DNA of 64,000 bases from contig CADANN010000003.1 of the NCBI GenBank assembly GCA_902789325.1, forward strand, positions 1-64,000, in the 5' to 3' direction. The position numbers were made by a program, and so were the translations under genes. The first letter of the stretch is position 1; each line of letters opens with the position of its first letter. Shown one piece after another: positions 16,363-25,355 of the stretch. This DNA comes from an uncultured Spirochaetaceae bacterium. Lineage in GTDB: Bacteria; Spirochaetota; Spirochaetia; Treponematales; Treponemataceae. Under the pieces are notes generated by a model. That model saw only the letters and a list, made by a program, of their open reading frames with translations. It had not been told where the DNA came from and ran no database searches.

Positions 16363-19020
16363 ATGGCTGAAGAAAACGAAAAAAAGCCCGGATTTGTAGT
16401 GCACAAAAAACAGCAGGATTCTGCTCCTGCATCAGCTCCTGAAAAGAAAAAGGTAGTTGTTGTTAAGAAAAAGGCACCTGCAGCTCCTCAAACAAATACA
16501 CAGCCTCAGAATCAGGCTAATTCAAATGGACAGGCTCAGGCACAGAAGCATGTTGTGGTTAAAAAAGCTGAAACCGCAGCACCTGCAACTCATAAGCCGG
16601 AAGGTAAGCCTGCTGGAAATGCAAATGCCAGCGCTAAGCCGGAAGGTAATAAGCCTCGTACTTTTGAGTTAAACTCTGCACGTCCAAACGTAAAGGCTGG
16701 AAATCTTTCTGACAGACCTCGTCAGGGCGGATTCAACCGCGACAGAAATGGTCAGGGCGGACAAGGCGGCTACCGTGGTGGACAGGGTGGTGGCTATAAC
16801 CGCGACCGTAACGGTGGACAGGGCGGTGGATTCAGCGGCTCTCAGGCTCGCCAGAATTACCAGAACCGCGACCGCGACAATAATGGTCAGGGCGGACGCG
16901 GTGGATTTAACCGTGGAGGTCAGGGTGGCCAGGGCGGATTTAATCGTGGTGGACAGGGAGGCCAGGGTGGCTTCAACCGCGGTGGAAACGGCCAGGGCGG
17001 ACAGGGAGGCTTTAGACCTCGTACAGGTGGAATGGGCGGTGGAGCTCCAGTTCCTCCAGTTGATCAGTCTCGCCAGCCAGCTAAAAAAGCATTTAAAGGC
17101 AAAAAACAGATATATAATCGCAAGGACGAAGAGCAGTATGATGACAACCTCTTTGGACAGAAGAAGAAGGTTGAAACTCCTGCAAGCGTAGTTCCAAAAG
17201 AAATTGAAATTATGGAAACAGTTTCTGTTTCTGACCTTGCACGCAAAATGAATCTTAAGGCAAGTGAAGTAATCGGAAAGCTCATGGGAATGGGTATGAT
17301 GGTTACTATCACTCAGTCAATCGATTCTGATACAGCTACATTGCTTGCTGCAGAATACGGTTGTGAGGTTCACCTCGTAAGCCTTTATGATGAAACTGTA
17401 ATTGAAAGCGAAAAGGATGATGGAGTTGAACTTCTTCCACGTCCTCCAATCGTAACTGTAATGGGACACGTAGACCATGGTAAGACAAAGACTTTGGATG
17501 CTATCCGCCATTCTCATGTTGCAGAAGGCGAAGCTGGTGGTATTACTCAGTCTATCGGTGCTTACTCAGTTACAACACCTAAGGGAAAAATTACATTCCT
17601 TGATACACCAGGTCACGAAGCATTTACTATGATGCGTGCACGTGGTGCTCAGGTAACAGATATCGTAGTTCTTGTAGTAGCTGCTGATGATGGTGTAATG
17701 CCTCAGACTATGGAAGCTATTGCTCACGCTAAGGATGCTAAGGTACCTATCATCGTTGCTGTAAACAAGGTTGATAAGCCTGAAGCTAATCCAGACCGTG
17801 TTAAGACTCAGCTTTCTGAGCAGGGACTTACTCCGGAAGAATGGGGTGGAGATACACAGTATGTACATATCTCTGCTCTTAAGAAAGAAGGTATTGATGA
17901 TCTTCTTGATGCAATTCTTCTTCAGGCAGAAATGCTTGAGCTTAAGGCTAACTATGAATGCCGTGCAGAAGGTAAGATTCTTGAATCTCGCGTAGACCAG
18001 GGTCGTGGTGTTGTATCAACTGTTGTTGTACAGCGTGGTACTCTCAAACAGGGAGATCCATTTGTTGCTGGTATTTATTCTGGTCGCGTTCGTGCAATGT
18101 TTGATGACAGAGGACGCCGCATTCAGGAAGCTGGTCCTTCAACTCCTGTTGAAGTTCTTGGTATGGATGAAATGCCAAATGCTGGTGATCCATTCCAGGT
18201 AACAGAAAGCGAAAAGGACGCAAAGGCAATTTCTGCAAAACGTCAGGAGCTTAAACGCTTTGAAGCTGCTAAGGCAGTTAAGAAGACAACTCTTGAATCT
18301 CTTTATAGTGATATTGCCGACAGCGAAGTTAAAGAACTTAAGGTTATCATTAAAGCAGACCTTCAGGGATCTGCAGAAGCTCTTAAGTCTTCTTTGGAAA
18401 AGCTTTCCACACGCGAAATCCGCCTTTCAGTTATTCACTCAAGTGCGGGTGCTATCAACGAATCAGATGTTACTCTTGCTGCGGCTGACTCAAATGCAAT
18501 CATCATTGGTTTCAATGTACGTCCTACTCCAAAGGCAAAAACTCTTGCTGAGCAGGAACAGGTTGAAATCAGAAAATACAATATCATCTATAAGTGTGTT
18601 GAAGAAATTCAGCAGGCTATGGAAGGTATGCTCCAGCCGGATACAAAAGAAGAAGTTATCGGTCAGGTGGAAGTTCGCAATACATTCAAGGTACCAAAGG
18701 TTGGCGTAATTGCCGGATGTTCTGTATCAGAAGGTATTGTTCGCCGCTCTGCAAGCGTAAACCTTGTTCGCGACGGTATCGTAATCTTTACTGGAAAGAT
18801 TTCTTCTCTCAAGCGCTTTAAGGACGATGCTAAGGAAGTTAGCGTAGGCTATGAATGTGGTATCGGACTTGAAAACTGGCAGGATATTCAGGTTGGTGAT
18901 AAGCTCGAAGTATTCGAAATTATCGAAGTTGCAAAGAAGCTTGGAAAGACTATTGCTGAAGAAGAAGCAGAAGCTGCTAAACGCAATGTAACTGCAGCTG
19001 GTTCAGAAGGAGCAAAATAA
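16363..19020 (+). CDS. infB: Translation initiation factor IF-2 with a Gly/Arg-rich N-terminus
   Basis: GTPase that places initiator tRNA on the 30S subunit. The G domain has GHVDHGKTK, DTPGHEAF and NKVDK, followed by domains II-IV ending near VGDKLEVFEIIE. The N-terminal extension is unusual: after a Lys/Ala/Pro-rich start, residues about 120-230 are tandem GGQGGFNRG-type repeats with RGG elements, like eukaryotic RNA-binding RGG boxes, coded by imperfect DNA repeats. Its stop overlaps the rbfA start by one base. Length 885. Confidence 0.97.
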   Translation: MAEENEKKPGFVVHKKQQDSAPASAPEKKKVVVVKKKAPAAPQTNTQPQNQANSNGQAQAQKHVVVKKAETAAPATHKPEGKPAGNANASAKPEGNKPRTFELNSARPNVKAGNLSDRPRQGGFNRDRNGQGGQGGYRGGQGGGYNRDRNGGQGGGFSGSQARQNYQNRDRDNNGQGGRGGFNRGGQGGQGGFNRGGQGGQGGFNRGGNGQGGQGGFRPRTGGMGGGAPVPPVDQSRQPAKKAFKGKKQIYNRKDEEQYDDNLFGQKKKVETPASVVPKEIEIMETVSVSDLARKMNLKASEVIGKLMGMGMMVTITQSIDSDTATLLAAEYGCEVHLVSLYDETVIESEKDDGVELLPRPPIVTVMGHVDHGKTKTLDAIRHSHVAEGEAGGITQSIGAYSVTTPKGKITFLDTPGHEAFTMMRARGAQVTDIVVLVVAADDGVMPQTMEAIAHAKDAKVPIIVAVNKVDKPEANPDRVKTQLSEQGLTPEEWGGDTQYVHISALKKEGIDDLLDAILLQAEMLELKANYECRAEGKILESRVDQGRGVVSTVVVQRGTLKQGDPFVAGIYSGRVRAMFDDRGRRIQEAGPSTPVEVLGMDEMPNAGDPFQVTESEKDAKAISAKRQELKRFEAAKAVKKTTLESLYSDIADSEVKELKVIIKADLQGSAEALKSSLEKLSTREIRLSVIHSSAGAINESDVTLAAADSNAIIIGFNVRPTPKAKTLAEQEQVEIRKYNIIYKCVEEIQQAMEGMLQPDTKEEVIGQVEVRNTFKVPKVGVIAGCSVSEGIVRRSASVNLVRDGIVIFTGKISSLKRFKDDAKEVSVGYECGIGLENWQDIQVGDKLEVFEIIEVAKKLGKTIAEEEAEAAKRNVTAAGSEGAK

Positions 19021-19409
19021 TGGGACAGTATCGTATTCAAAGGCTGAATGACCAGCTCCGCGATGAGATTTCCCAGTTGATTCTGCGCGGGGAGGTAAAA
19101 GATCCTCGCGTAAACACCTTCTTAAGTGTAAATCGCGTGGAAGTAACCAACGATTTAAGCTATGCAAAGGTTTACGTTTCTTCTTTCCTTCCAGATGGAC
19201 AGGTAAAGAAAGGCGTAGACGGACTTCAGGCAGCAGCTGGTTTTATTCAGCGTGAGATTGCTAAAAAACTGAGAATCCGTCAGTTTCCAAAGCTTCAGTT
19301 CCAGGTTGATGAAGGAATGAAGGCAGGATTTGCGATGGTTCAGAAACTCAATGAACTAGAGCGTGAAGAAAAAGAGATAGAAGAAGCAAAGAAATCTTCT
19401 GAAGAATAA
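19020..19409 (+). CDS. rbfA: Ribosome-binding factor A
   Basis: Cold-adaptation and 16S 5'-end maturation factor with a KH-like fold; 129 residues. Family marks: RIQRLNDQLRDEISQLI at the start, DPRV, and VTNDLSYAKVYVS in the core, ending with a charged tail. The start codon shares one base with the infB stop (TAATG), so translation is coupled. It is the last gene of the rimP operon here; truB, often the next gene, is inverted. Confidence 0.93.
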   Translation: MGQYRIQRLNDQLRDEISQLILRGEVKDPRVNTFLSVNRVEVTNDLSYAKVYVSSFLPDGQVKKGVDGLQAAAGFIQREIAKKLRIRQFPKLQFQVDEGMKAGFAMVQKLNELEREEKEIEEAKKSSEE

Positions 19410-19411
19410 AT

Positions 19412-20419
19412 CTAGTTAATAACAAAGCGGTGGCGGATTCGTCCACCGCTTTCTTTTTCTATAAGACCTCGGAATGTGCCTGTCTGTGAAAAAACTGCGT
19501 AACTTGCAGCTGGCGTAAGGTCATGAAGATTAGTTGTAAATAAAGCAGAGCGTAATGGTTTTCCATTGCAGTAGTCTTTTTCTGACTGTTCATCTTTTAA
19601 TGTTATAGAATCAAAGCCGCATAGTGAGGCGGTGTCGCGGTCAAGGTCACGAAGTTTTTCTTTTATTTCTTCTTTTAATTTTGTGTCATCAGGATAGATG
19701 GCTTTTTCTGAAATTGCAGCAGTTGCTGAGGAAATTGCTGAGTCGATTGAAAACTCTCCGAGTTCTCCAAAACCCGCTGCATCTTTAATATCAAAATTAC
19801 CAACCCGAGTTCTAAACAAGCCTAAAAGATGGCCGGCACTACCTGCCTCTTTAGCAATATCTCGTGCAAGGCAGCGGATATAAGTTCCCTTAGAAACTGT
19901 AAAGTCAATTTTACAATATTCGACAAGTCCTTTTTCATTCAATTTAGTGTCTTTGAGTTCTGCTTCAAAAACTGTAATTGGGCGTGGTGGAATTTCTACA
20001 GTTCTGCCTTCTCTTGCAAGGTCACTGGCACGCTTGCCATTTACATGAACTGCACTAAATGCTGGAGGAGCCTGAAGAATGTTTCCTTTAAATTTTTGAA
20101 GGGCTAGTGTAAGGGACTCTAAAGTTGGAAGCGGGGCAGTGCGGATAACTTCGCCAGTATATTCGAGGGTATCAGTTTCTTCTCCAAACTTGATTACCGC
20201 TTCATAAGATTTATTAAATTCGGTTATGTTTCCTGCAAGCTTTGTGAGGCGGCCTGTGCAAACCACAAGCAGCCCCTGTGCAAAGCTGTCTAAAGTTCCT
20301 GTGTGGCCAACTTTTGTTGTTCCTAATGCTTTTTTTACACTATGAAGTGAAGCAAAAGAAGTAAGTCCTGGCTTTTTAGCAAGAAGAACAATACCATCTG
20401 GTGAAGAAAGATTAGCCAC
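19412..20419 (-). CDS. truB: tRNA pseudouridine-55 synthase
   Basis: Makes pseudouridine 55 in the T-loop of tRNAs. The 335-residue sequence has the TruB start GIVLLAKKPGLTSFA, the catalytic-Asp motif TGTLDSFAQGLL (usually GTLDPxAxGLL; Pro is Ser here), PPAFSAVHVNGKRA, and KGTYIRCLARDI. The C-terminal part is longer than in E. coli. It is convergent to rbfA instead of following it on the same strand. Confidence 0.94.
   Translation of the reverse strand: MANLSSPDGIVLLAKKPGLTSFASLHSVKKALGTTKVGHTGTLDSFAQGLLVVCTGRLTKLAGNITEFNKSYEAVIKFGEETDTLEYTGEVIRTAPLPTLESLTLALQKFKGNILQAPPAFSAVHVNGKRASDLAREGRTVEIPPRPITVFEAELKDTKLNEKGLVEYCKIDFTVSKGTYIRCLARDIAKEAGSAGHLLGLFRTRVGNFDIKDAAGFGELGEFSIDSAISSATAAISEKAIYPDDTKLKEEIKEKLRDLDRDTASLCGFDSITLKDEQSEKDYCNGKPLRSALFTTNLHDLTPAASYAVFSQTGTFRGLIEKESGGRIRHRFVIN
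19425..19460 (+). terminator. Terminator of the rimP-rbfA operon, inside the truB coding end
   Basis: AAAGCGGTGG and CCACCGCTTT pair around a 9-base loop and are followed by CTTTTTC on the plus strand. The hairpin lies within the last codons of the convergent truB gene. Confidence 0.75.
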
Positions 20420-20442
20420 ACAAAACTCCTGTATTTTAATGA

Positions 20443-20943
20443 TTAGCGCAAACCAGAAGCATCAGCTTCAGTTGCCTTTTTCCAGAACTGACTGCGTCCA
20501 AAAGGTCCTACTTCTCCGCGCATTTCGAGAGTATCACCCTTGTACTTTTTTCCATCAGCTTTGTGGAAAGTAATACGACATTTATAGCGTTTTCCGTCGC
20601 CCGGGTCAATAATGTAACCGTTAGCCCATTTTCCATCTCCCTGGCTTGTAAGATCCCAGATCCAGGTAGTTCCAACAGTTGTAAGAGTACCTACATCGGC
20701 ACCTTTCATAAAGTTATCGTAAGACTTTCCTTTACCGCCAGTAGCCTTTTCATCTTGTGGATGATCTGCTACAGAAAGAATCTTACCATAAAGTTTTCCG
20801 CCGTCCTGCCAGATTTTCCATCCGGCTGTATCCTGGTTAGTTTTTTCATCAACACTAACCCAAAATCCCTCCGCAGGGTCAGCAGCAAAACACATAGCAC
20901 CAACAAAAAGAAATGCTGCTAAGATTGCAATAAGTTTTTTCAT
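20443..20943 (-). CDS. Exported DUF2147-family protein
   Basis: A 166-residue protein with a clear signal peptide ending near AMCFA|AD. The mature part matches the DUF2147 pattern: EGFWVSVDE at the start, GKLYGKIL, WANGYIIDPGDGKRYKCRIT in the core and EMRGEVGPFGRSQFWKK at the end. Probably a small secreted beta-barrel (lipocalin-like) protein; no biochemical role is established for the family as far as I know. Single gene, reading away from the tRNA-Val promoter region. Confidence 0.8.
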   Translation of the reverse strand: MKKLIAILAAFLFVGAMCFAADPAEGFWVSVDEKTNQDTAGWKIWQDGGKLYGKILSVADHPQDEKATGGKGKSYDNFMKGADVGTLTTVGTTWIWDLTSQGDGKWANGYIIDPGDGKRYKCRITFHKADGKKYKGDTLEMRGEVGPFGRSQFWKKATEADASGLR

Positions 20944-21026
20944 GATTATAATCCTCCGAGAAAATAAGATTTTAAATTATAACATGAGTAATCCAAAAAA
21001 TAAATTGAAATTTTAAGTTTTATATG

Positions 21027-21055
21027 TTGACACAAAATAGTAAAAATGATATAAA
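21027..21055 (+). promoter_or_regulatory. Promoter of tRNA-Val
   Basis: TTGACA (21027-21032), a 17-base spacer and TATAAA (21050-21055), 15 bases before the tRNA. Confidence 0.85.
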
Positions 21056-21070
21056 TATTATATTACTTAT

Positions 21071-21144
21071 GGGCAGTTAGCTCAGCTGGTACGAGCGTCT
21101 GGTTTACACCCAGAATGTCGGGAGTTCGATCCTCTCACTGCCCA
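21071..21144 (+). tRNA. tRNA-Val (anticodon TAC)
   Basis: Acceptor GGGCAGT/ACTGCCC, D arm GCTC...GAGC, anticodon arm TCTGG-TTTACAC-CCAGA giving anticodon TAC, and a T loop with GTTCGATCC. The CCA end is not encoded. Confidence 0.95.
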
Positions 21145-21146
21145 CT

Positions 21147-21178
21147 AAAGACACTTCATTTGAAGTGTCTTTTTTTTT
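21147..21178 (+). terminator. Terminator of tRNA-Val
   Basis: AAAGACACTTC-ATTT-GAAGTGTCTTT followed by a T run. Confidence 0.9.
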
Positions 21179-21266
21179 GTATAAAAGTATATATATGTTA
21201 ATGACGATGATTATAAAGTATGCTATTATAAATAGCATTTAAAAAGCTTTCCAACAGGAGACAGTA

Positions 21267-21962
21267 TTGAAAAAATCGCTTTGCTATAAGTTTTTAATTT
21301 TCTCACTTTTCATTTTTTCAACTGCATTGATTTCCTGTAAAAATACATCAGAAACAAAGCTTGTTTATACAGAAAGCGATACAATCAAAAAATCTGTAAA
21401 AGAAAAAGAAAAGGATATCACCTGGACTCAGGAAATTGAACCAAAACGTCTTACAGAAAAAATTACACGATCCTCTATGAAATTAGGATCAGATGTAGCA
21501 TATACAAAAGATCTTTTTAAGATTTCAAATACAAATAAGGCGCCTGTTTATCCAGAACTTTCTGATTTTGGAAGCCTTGATACACGAAATCTCAAATCAT
21601 CTGTAAAAGATAAACTTAATAATTTTTGTAAAAGCCTTTCAACAGAAAATCATTCAGGTGCTGATTCATATTTCAGCAGAAAATATATTTTCAATTATGT
21701 ATTTTTTGTAAATGAGCTTGAATCAGAATGGAAAAATAATTTCGGAAAAGAATATCCGAGAGAAGTGAAAGAAGAAAAAACAGAAGAATCTGGAATTTTT
21801 ACAAAATGGACTTTTGGCGAACCATTTATAGGTTCTGAAATTATGCAGATTCCTGTGCGTTTTTACGCAACCTGTGGTATTATAGATATAACGGTATATT
21901 TGAATTCCAGTGGAAATAATGAGATTTACCAGATTACTATAGACAGGTGGAAAAAAGTATGA
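21267..21962 (+). CDS. Hypothetical lipoprotein
   Basis: A 231-residue predicted lipoprotein read from a TTG start at 21267, preceded by AGGAG. Signal peptide and lipobox LISC are near residue 24. The mature part is Lys/Glu-rich followed by a compact domain ending in IYQITIDRWKKV. No family recognised. Its stop overlaps the next gene's ATG (ATGA), so the pair is co-translated. Confidence 0.7.
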   Translation: MKKSLCYKFLIFSLFIFSTALISCKNTSETKLVYTESDTIKKSVKEKEKDITWTQEIEPKRLTEKITRSSMKLGSDVAYTKDLFKISNTNKAPVYPELSDFGSLDTRNLKSSVKDKLNNFCKSLSTENHSGADSYFSRKYIFNYVFFVNELESEWKNNFGKEYPREVKEEKTEESGIFTKWTFGEPFIGSEIMQIPVRFYATCGIIDITVYLNSSGNNEIYQITIDRWKKV

Positions 21963-22906
21963 TGGAGCATGACAGACTAACAGGAATTGAGAGGGAACTT
22001 GTTCTTCAATATCTGATTGATGGCAACGTACCTGTTACACTTACTCCAGTTGAAGAACCAATTACTTCTGATGCTGACGATATTGAAGGGGAGATAAAAT
22101 CTCTTACTTCTCAAATCTTTCCGGTTGCCATAAAAGGCGAACACATAAAGGTAAAAAAAGATGGAGAAATCCTTCTTGAAAATCCTGTCCAGTCTGTTGC
22201 AAACTTTGCAAATAAAAATGTAAAAGTTGAGTTCTATTTTAATCGAGTCGGTCTTTATTTTATATCACCTGTAAAAGAAACAAAAAAAGGTCTTTCACTT
22301 TCAATTCCAGATCAAATTGAACGTATTGCAGATATAGAAGAAGATTCAGATTATGATTTTTCTTCTGTAATTTATTTTGATTGTAAATCACGCAGAGATT
22401 TAAATTTAAAATGTGTACCAGAAGAAGGTGTTGAGCTTTTTGTACGCCCTGTCTGGAAAATCATACCTCTTGAATATCAGAAAAAAGCAAAAGAGTTACT
22501 TGAACAGTTTGTTGAACAAGCCAAACAGGAAAAAAATGCAGGTAATGGAATTCAACTTATTCCTGTTTGTAAATATCTTGCAGAACCTCACAGTCTAAAA
22601 ATGGAAGCAATGGAAAACAGGGTGAAACCTTTTTCAATTCTGTTTGTAGATCATGAAAGACTTGTTGTTGGAATGGAAACTCAAAACTGTACATTCTTTG
22701 CAAACGAAGAATATGGTATCAAGCTTTCCTTCTCTATTAAACGAGGGCCAATTCTTACGCGAGATATTTATGTAACAGGAATCATAAATAAAATATACAG
22801 AAGTGCAGACGGCTTGTATTCCTGTGTAGATTTCCGTTATACAACAATTCAGGAAGAAGATTTGCGCTTTTTATACGAGAAAGCAACAAGTACTCTGTTT
22901 AATTAA
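21959..22906 (+). CDS. Conserved hypothetical protein, possibly PilZ-like
   Basis: Cytoplasmic protein of 315 residues without signal or membrane segment. I take ATG 21959 (ATGA overlap with the upstream stop, AGGTGG before it); a GTG at 21947 is an alternative. A Glu/Lys-rich middle helix (around 180-200) separates two beta-rich halves. The C-terminal SFSIKRGPILTRDIYVTGIINKIY...CVDFRYTT recalls PilZ/YcgR-like domains, but the diagnostic RxxxR and (D/N)xSxxG motifs are not clear. Function unknown. Confidence 0.65.
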   Translation: MMEHDRLTGIERELVLQYLIDGNVPVTLTPVEEPITSDADDIEGEIKSLTSQIFPVAIKGEHIKVKKDGEILLENPVQSVANFANKNVKVEFYFNRVGLYFISPVKETKKGLSLSIPDQIERIADIEEDSDYDFSSVIYFDCKSRRDLNLKCVPEEGVELFVRPVWKIIPLEYQKKAKELLEQFVEQAKQEKNAGNGIQLIPVCKYLAEPHSLKMEAMENRVKPFSILFVDHERLVVGMETQNCTFFANEEYGIKLSFSIKRGPILTRDIYVTGIINKIYRSADGLYSCVDFRYTTIQEEDLRFLYEKATSTLFN

Positions 22907-24008
22907 TTGTATTTGATTCTTCTGTTTGTTGAGGCGGAGATTGTCTCGGATCGTTTCCAATTAAAATTGCTAGTCCCTTAAGATACTCAATATTTTCGCA
23001 GACAATCTTTATAATTACCATAAGTGGAACTGCAAGCAGCATTCCTGTAAAGCCCCAGATATATCCCCATAAAGAAAGACTTATCAGAATGATTACAGGT
23101 GAAATACCAAGATTCTTTCCTTCAATGCGAGGTTCAAGAATGTTTCCAAGCACCATATTTACCGTCAGCATAAAAAGGAAAATGAATAAAGTTTTTCCCC
23201 AGTTTGGATAGAATTGAATCAGTGAAAAAATTGTTGTCAGGCCAACAGAAATTATAGAACCAAAAATTGGAATGAAGTTCATTATAAAAGCAAGGAAGCC
23301 CCATACAATAGGGAAGTCCAATCCTATAATCAATGATGTAATTCCACACAATACACCGGTTGCAAGCGAGATGAAAAATTTAATTGAAATATAGCGCATT
23401 GTCTGGTTTATAATCTGATTTGAGATTCTTGTGATTTTTGCGCGGTTATCCTTAAAAGCATAATGCATCTTTCTTTTTGTGAGTCTCATTTCAAGCAGAA
23501 TGAAGGCCGTCATAAGCGCAATAAGGAAAAGAGTTTTTGAAAAGGATATTACGCCAGAAGAAAGGGAAACTGCCAGCTTTTGAGTATATTCACGTACCTT
23601 TAAGGAAGTCCACAGATTCTGAAAAAGGCTTTTTGTATTATCAATTTCTATTCCAAGATTATCGGCTATCAACTGATAGATTGACATAAAGCGGGTTTCA
23701 TATTTTGGAAATTCTGAAATGATACCGGTAAGTGAAGTTACCAATATTGATGTTATTCCAAGAAGGATGATAAAAAACAGAATAACGATTATTAATGAAG
23801 AAATTACCCATGGAATACCTGTTTTTACGTTCAGCTTTTTAATGATTGGTAAAAATACAAAAGAAAGCATGAAGGAAAGAACAACAGGTATTAAAACATT
23901 AGACATAGTTTTGCACAGAAAACCTGCAAGCACAACAGCTAGAAATAGAACAAGATAAAAGATTCTGTTTGAAGTAGTTTTCTGATTCAGGTTTTCTGTG
24001 TCGTCCAT
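22899..24008 (-). CDS. AI-2E family (PerM/TqsA-type) membrane transporter
   Basis: Integral membrane protein of 369 residues with about eight hydrophobic segments in the AI-2 exporter family pattern: paired N-terminal helices, a long soluble loop (residues 90-150), then helices with NFIPIFGSIISVGL and the C-terminal GNILEPRIEGKNLGISPVIILISLS split around the family motif LEPRI-GxxLGxxP. ATG 24008 is preferred over the upstream GTG because AAAGGAG lies just before it. Family members export AI-2, indole-like compounds or Na+; the substrate here is unknown. It lies downstream of serS with a palindromic repeat between them. Confidence 0.85.
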   Translation of the reverse strand: MDDTENLNQKTTSNRIFYLVLFLAVVLAGFLCKTMSNVLIPVVLSFMLSFVFLPIIKKLNVKTGIPWVISSLIIVILFFIILLGITSILVTSLTGIISEFPKYETRFMSIYQLIADNLGIEIDNTKSLFQNLWTSLKVREYTQKLAVSLSSGVISFSKTLFLIALMTAFILLEMRLTKRKMHYAFKDNRAKITRISNQIINQTMRYISIKFFISLATGVLCGITSLIIGLDFPIVWGFLAFIMNFIPIFGSIISVGLTTIFSLIQFYPNWGKTLFIFLFMLTVNMVLGNILEPRIEGKNLGISPVIILISLSLWGYIWGFTGMLLAVPLMVIIKIVCENIEYLKGLAILIGNDPRQSPPQQTEESNTIN

Positions 24009-24019
24009 TTGGGGCTCCT

Positions 24020-24050
24020 TTGTGAGACCCCGAACCAAGTTCGGGGTGAC
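24020..24050. repeat. Short palindromic repeat after serS
   Basis: Minus strand reads TGTCACCCCGAACTTGG then TTCGGGGTCTCA: a CCCCGAA/TTCGGGG stem with an ACTTGG-type loop, 3 bases after the serS stop. It shares the TGTCA-stem-CTTG-stem-TCT layout with the repeats at 34447 and 35278. Confidence 0.65.
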
Positions 24051-24053
24051 AGT

Positions 24054-25331
24054 TTATTTTTTAGGCAAAATTTTATCGAATCCGCAGTATGGAACAAGTA
24101 CTTCTGGAATTGTTACAGAGCCGTCTGCATTCTGATAGTTTTCGAGAATTGCAAGCATTGCGCGGCCAACAGCAATTGCAGTTCCGTTCAATGTGTGAAC
24201 GTACTTATTCTTTCCATCGTCGTCCTTATATTTAATGTTGAGGCGGCGAGCCTGATAATCTGTACAGTTAGAAGTAGAAGTTACTTCTCCGTATTCACCA
24301 CCGTTGCGGCCAGGCATCCATGCTTCAAGGTCCCACTTGCGGTAGGCTGGAGCACCGAGGTCTCCTGTACAGGTATCTACAACGTGGAATGGAAGTCCAA
24401 GACCTGTAAAGATTTCCTCTTCAATCTGACGAAGCTTTTCGTGAATCTCATCAGACTGTTCTGGAGTAGCGTAAGCAAACATTTCTACCTTGTCGAACTG
24501 GTGAACGCGGTAGAGTCCCTTTGAGAACTGACCTGCAGCACCTGCTTCGCGGCGGAAACAGTGTGAAAGACCGCCGTAGAAACGTGGAAGGCTTGCCTTG
24601 TCGAGGATTTCATCCTGATGATAACCACCAAGAGTGATTTCTGCAGTAGCAACGAGACAGGTTCCTTCTTCTTCGATTGAGTAAACGTTAGATTCGTTTC
24701 CACGTGGATTGAATCCGATTCCCTTAAGAACTTCTTCCTTTGCAACATCAGGTGTAATGAACATCTGGAAGTTGTGCTTGCGGAGAGTGTTCAAAGCATA
24801 CATAATCAAAGCTTGTTCAAGGAATACTGCTTCGTTTTTAAGATAGTAGAACTTTGGACCAGATACTTTAGTACCGCGGTCAAAGTCGATGATATCGAGT
24901 GACTCACCAAGCTGAACATGATCTTTTGGTTCAAAATCAAACTTGCGTGGAGTTCCAACCTTTTTTACTTCAAGGTTTTCTGTGTCGAGTTTTCCAACTG
25001 GCGCATCTGGGTGAACCATGTTTGGAATCTGACGTGCTGCTTCTTCAAGAGCTGCTTCAGTTTCTTTTGTTTCAGCTTCTACAGAAGTGATTTCATCTTT
25101 AATTGCCTTTCCTGCTGCAATAAGTTCATTGCGCTTTTCAGGATCAAGCTTCTGTTTCATTGCTTGAGCATTTTCATTACGCTTCTGCTGAAGTCCCTGG
25201 AGTTTTGTTACAAGGGCAGTGCGCTTGTCAAAAAGTTCTACTACCTTGTCTGCGTCTGCAGTCATGTTACGGTTAATGATATTCTGTTTTACCGCATCAA
25301 GATTGTCTTTAATAAACTTGTAATCCAACAT
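24054..25331 (-). CDS. serS: Seryl-tRNA synthetase
   Basis: Class II synthetase charging tRNA-Ser (and tRNA-Sec if present). The N-terminal long antiparallel coiled coil (residues about 30-100) binds the variable arm. The core has motif 2 around LSHCFRREAGAAGQFSKGLYR, then FDKVEMF, and motif 3 LNGTAIAVGRAMLAILENYQ. Length 425 is normal. First gene of a small minus-strand unit with the AI-2E family permease. Confidence 0.97.
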   Translation of the reverse strand: MLDYKFIKDNLDAVKQNIINRNMTADADKVVELFDKRTALVTKLQGLQQKRNENAQAMKQKLDPEKRNELIAAGKAIKDEITSVEAETKETEAALEEAARQIPNMVHPDAPVGKLDTENLEVKKVGTPRKFDFEPKDHVQLGESLDIIDFDRGTKVSGPKFYYLKNEAVFLEQALIMYALNTLRKHNFQMFITPDVAKEEVLKGIGFNPRGNESNVYSIEEEGTCLVATAEITLGGYHQDEILDKASLPRFYGGLSHCFRREAGAAGQFSKGLYRVHQFDKVEMFAYATPEQSDEIHEKLRQIEEEIFTGLGLPFHVVDTCTGDLGAPAYRKWDLEAWMPGRNGGEYGEVTSTSNCTDYQARRLNIKYKDDDGKNKYVHTLNGTAIAVGRAMLAILENYQNADGSVTIPEVLVPYCGFDKILPKK

Positions 25332-25355
25332 ATTTTTAGTCCTCGTTTTATTTTA

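Noticed and set aside
16748..17191. Val/Arg/Asp-rich frame inside infB
   Set aside because: It is the shifted reading of the Gly-rich repeats and has no independent signals.
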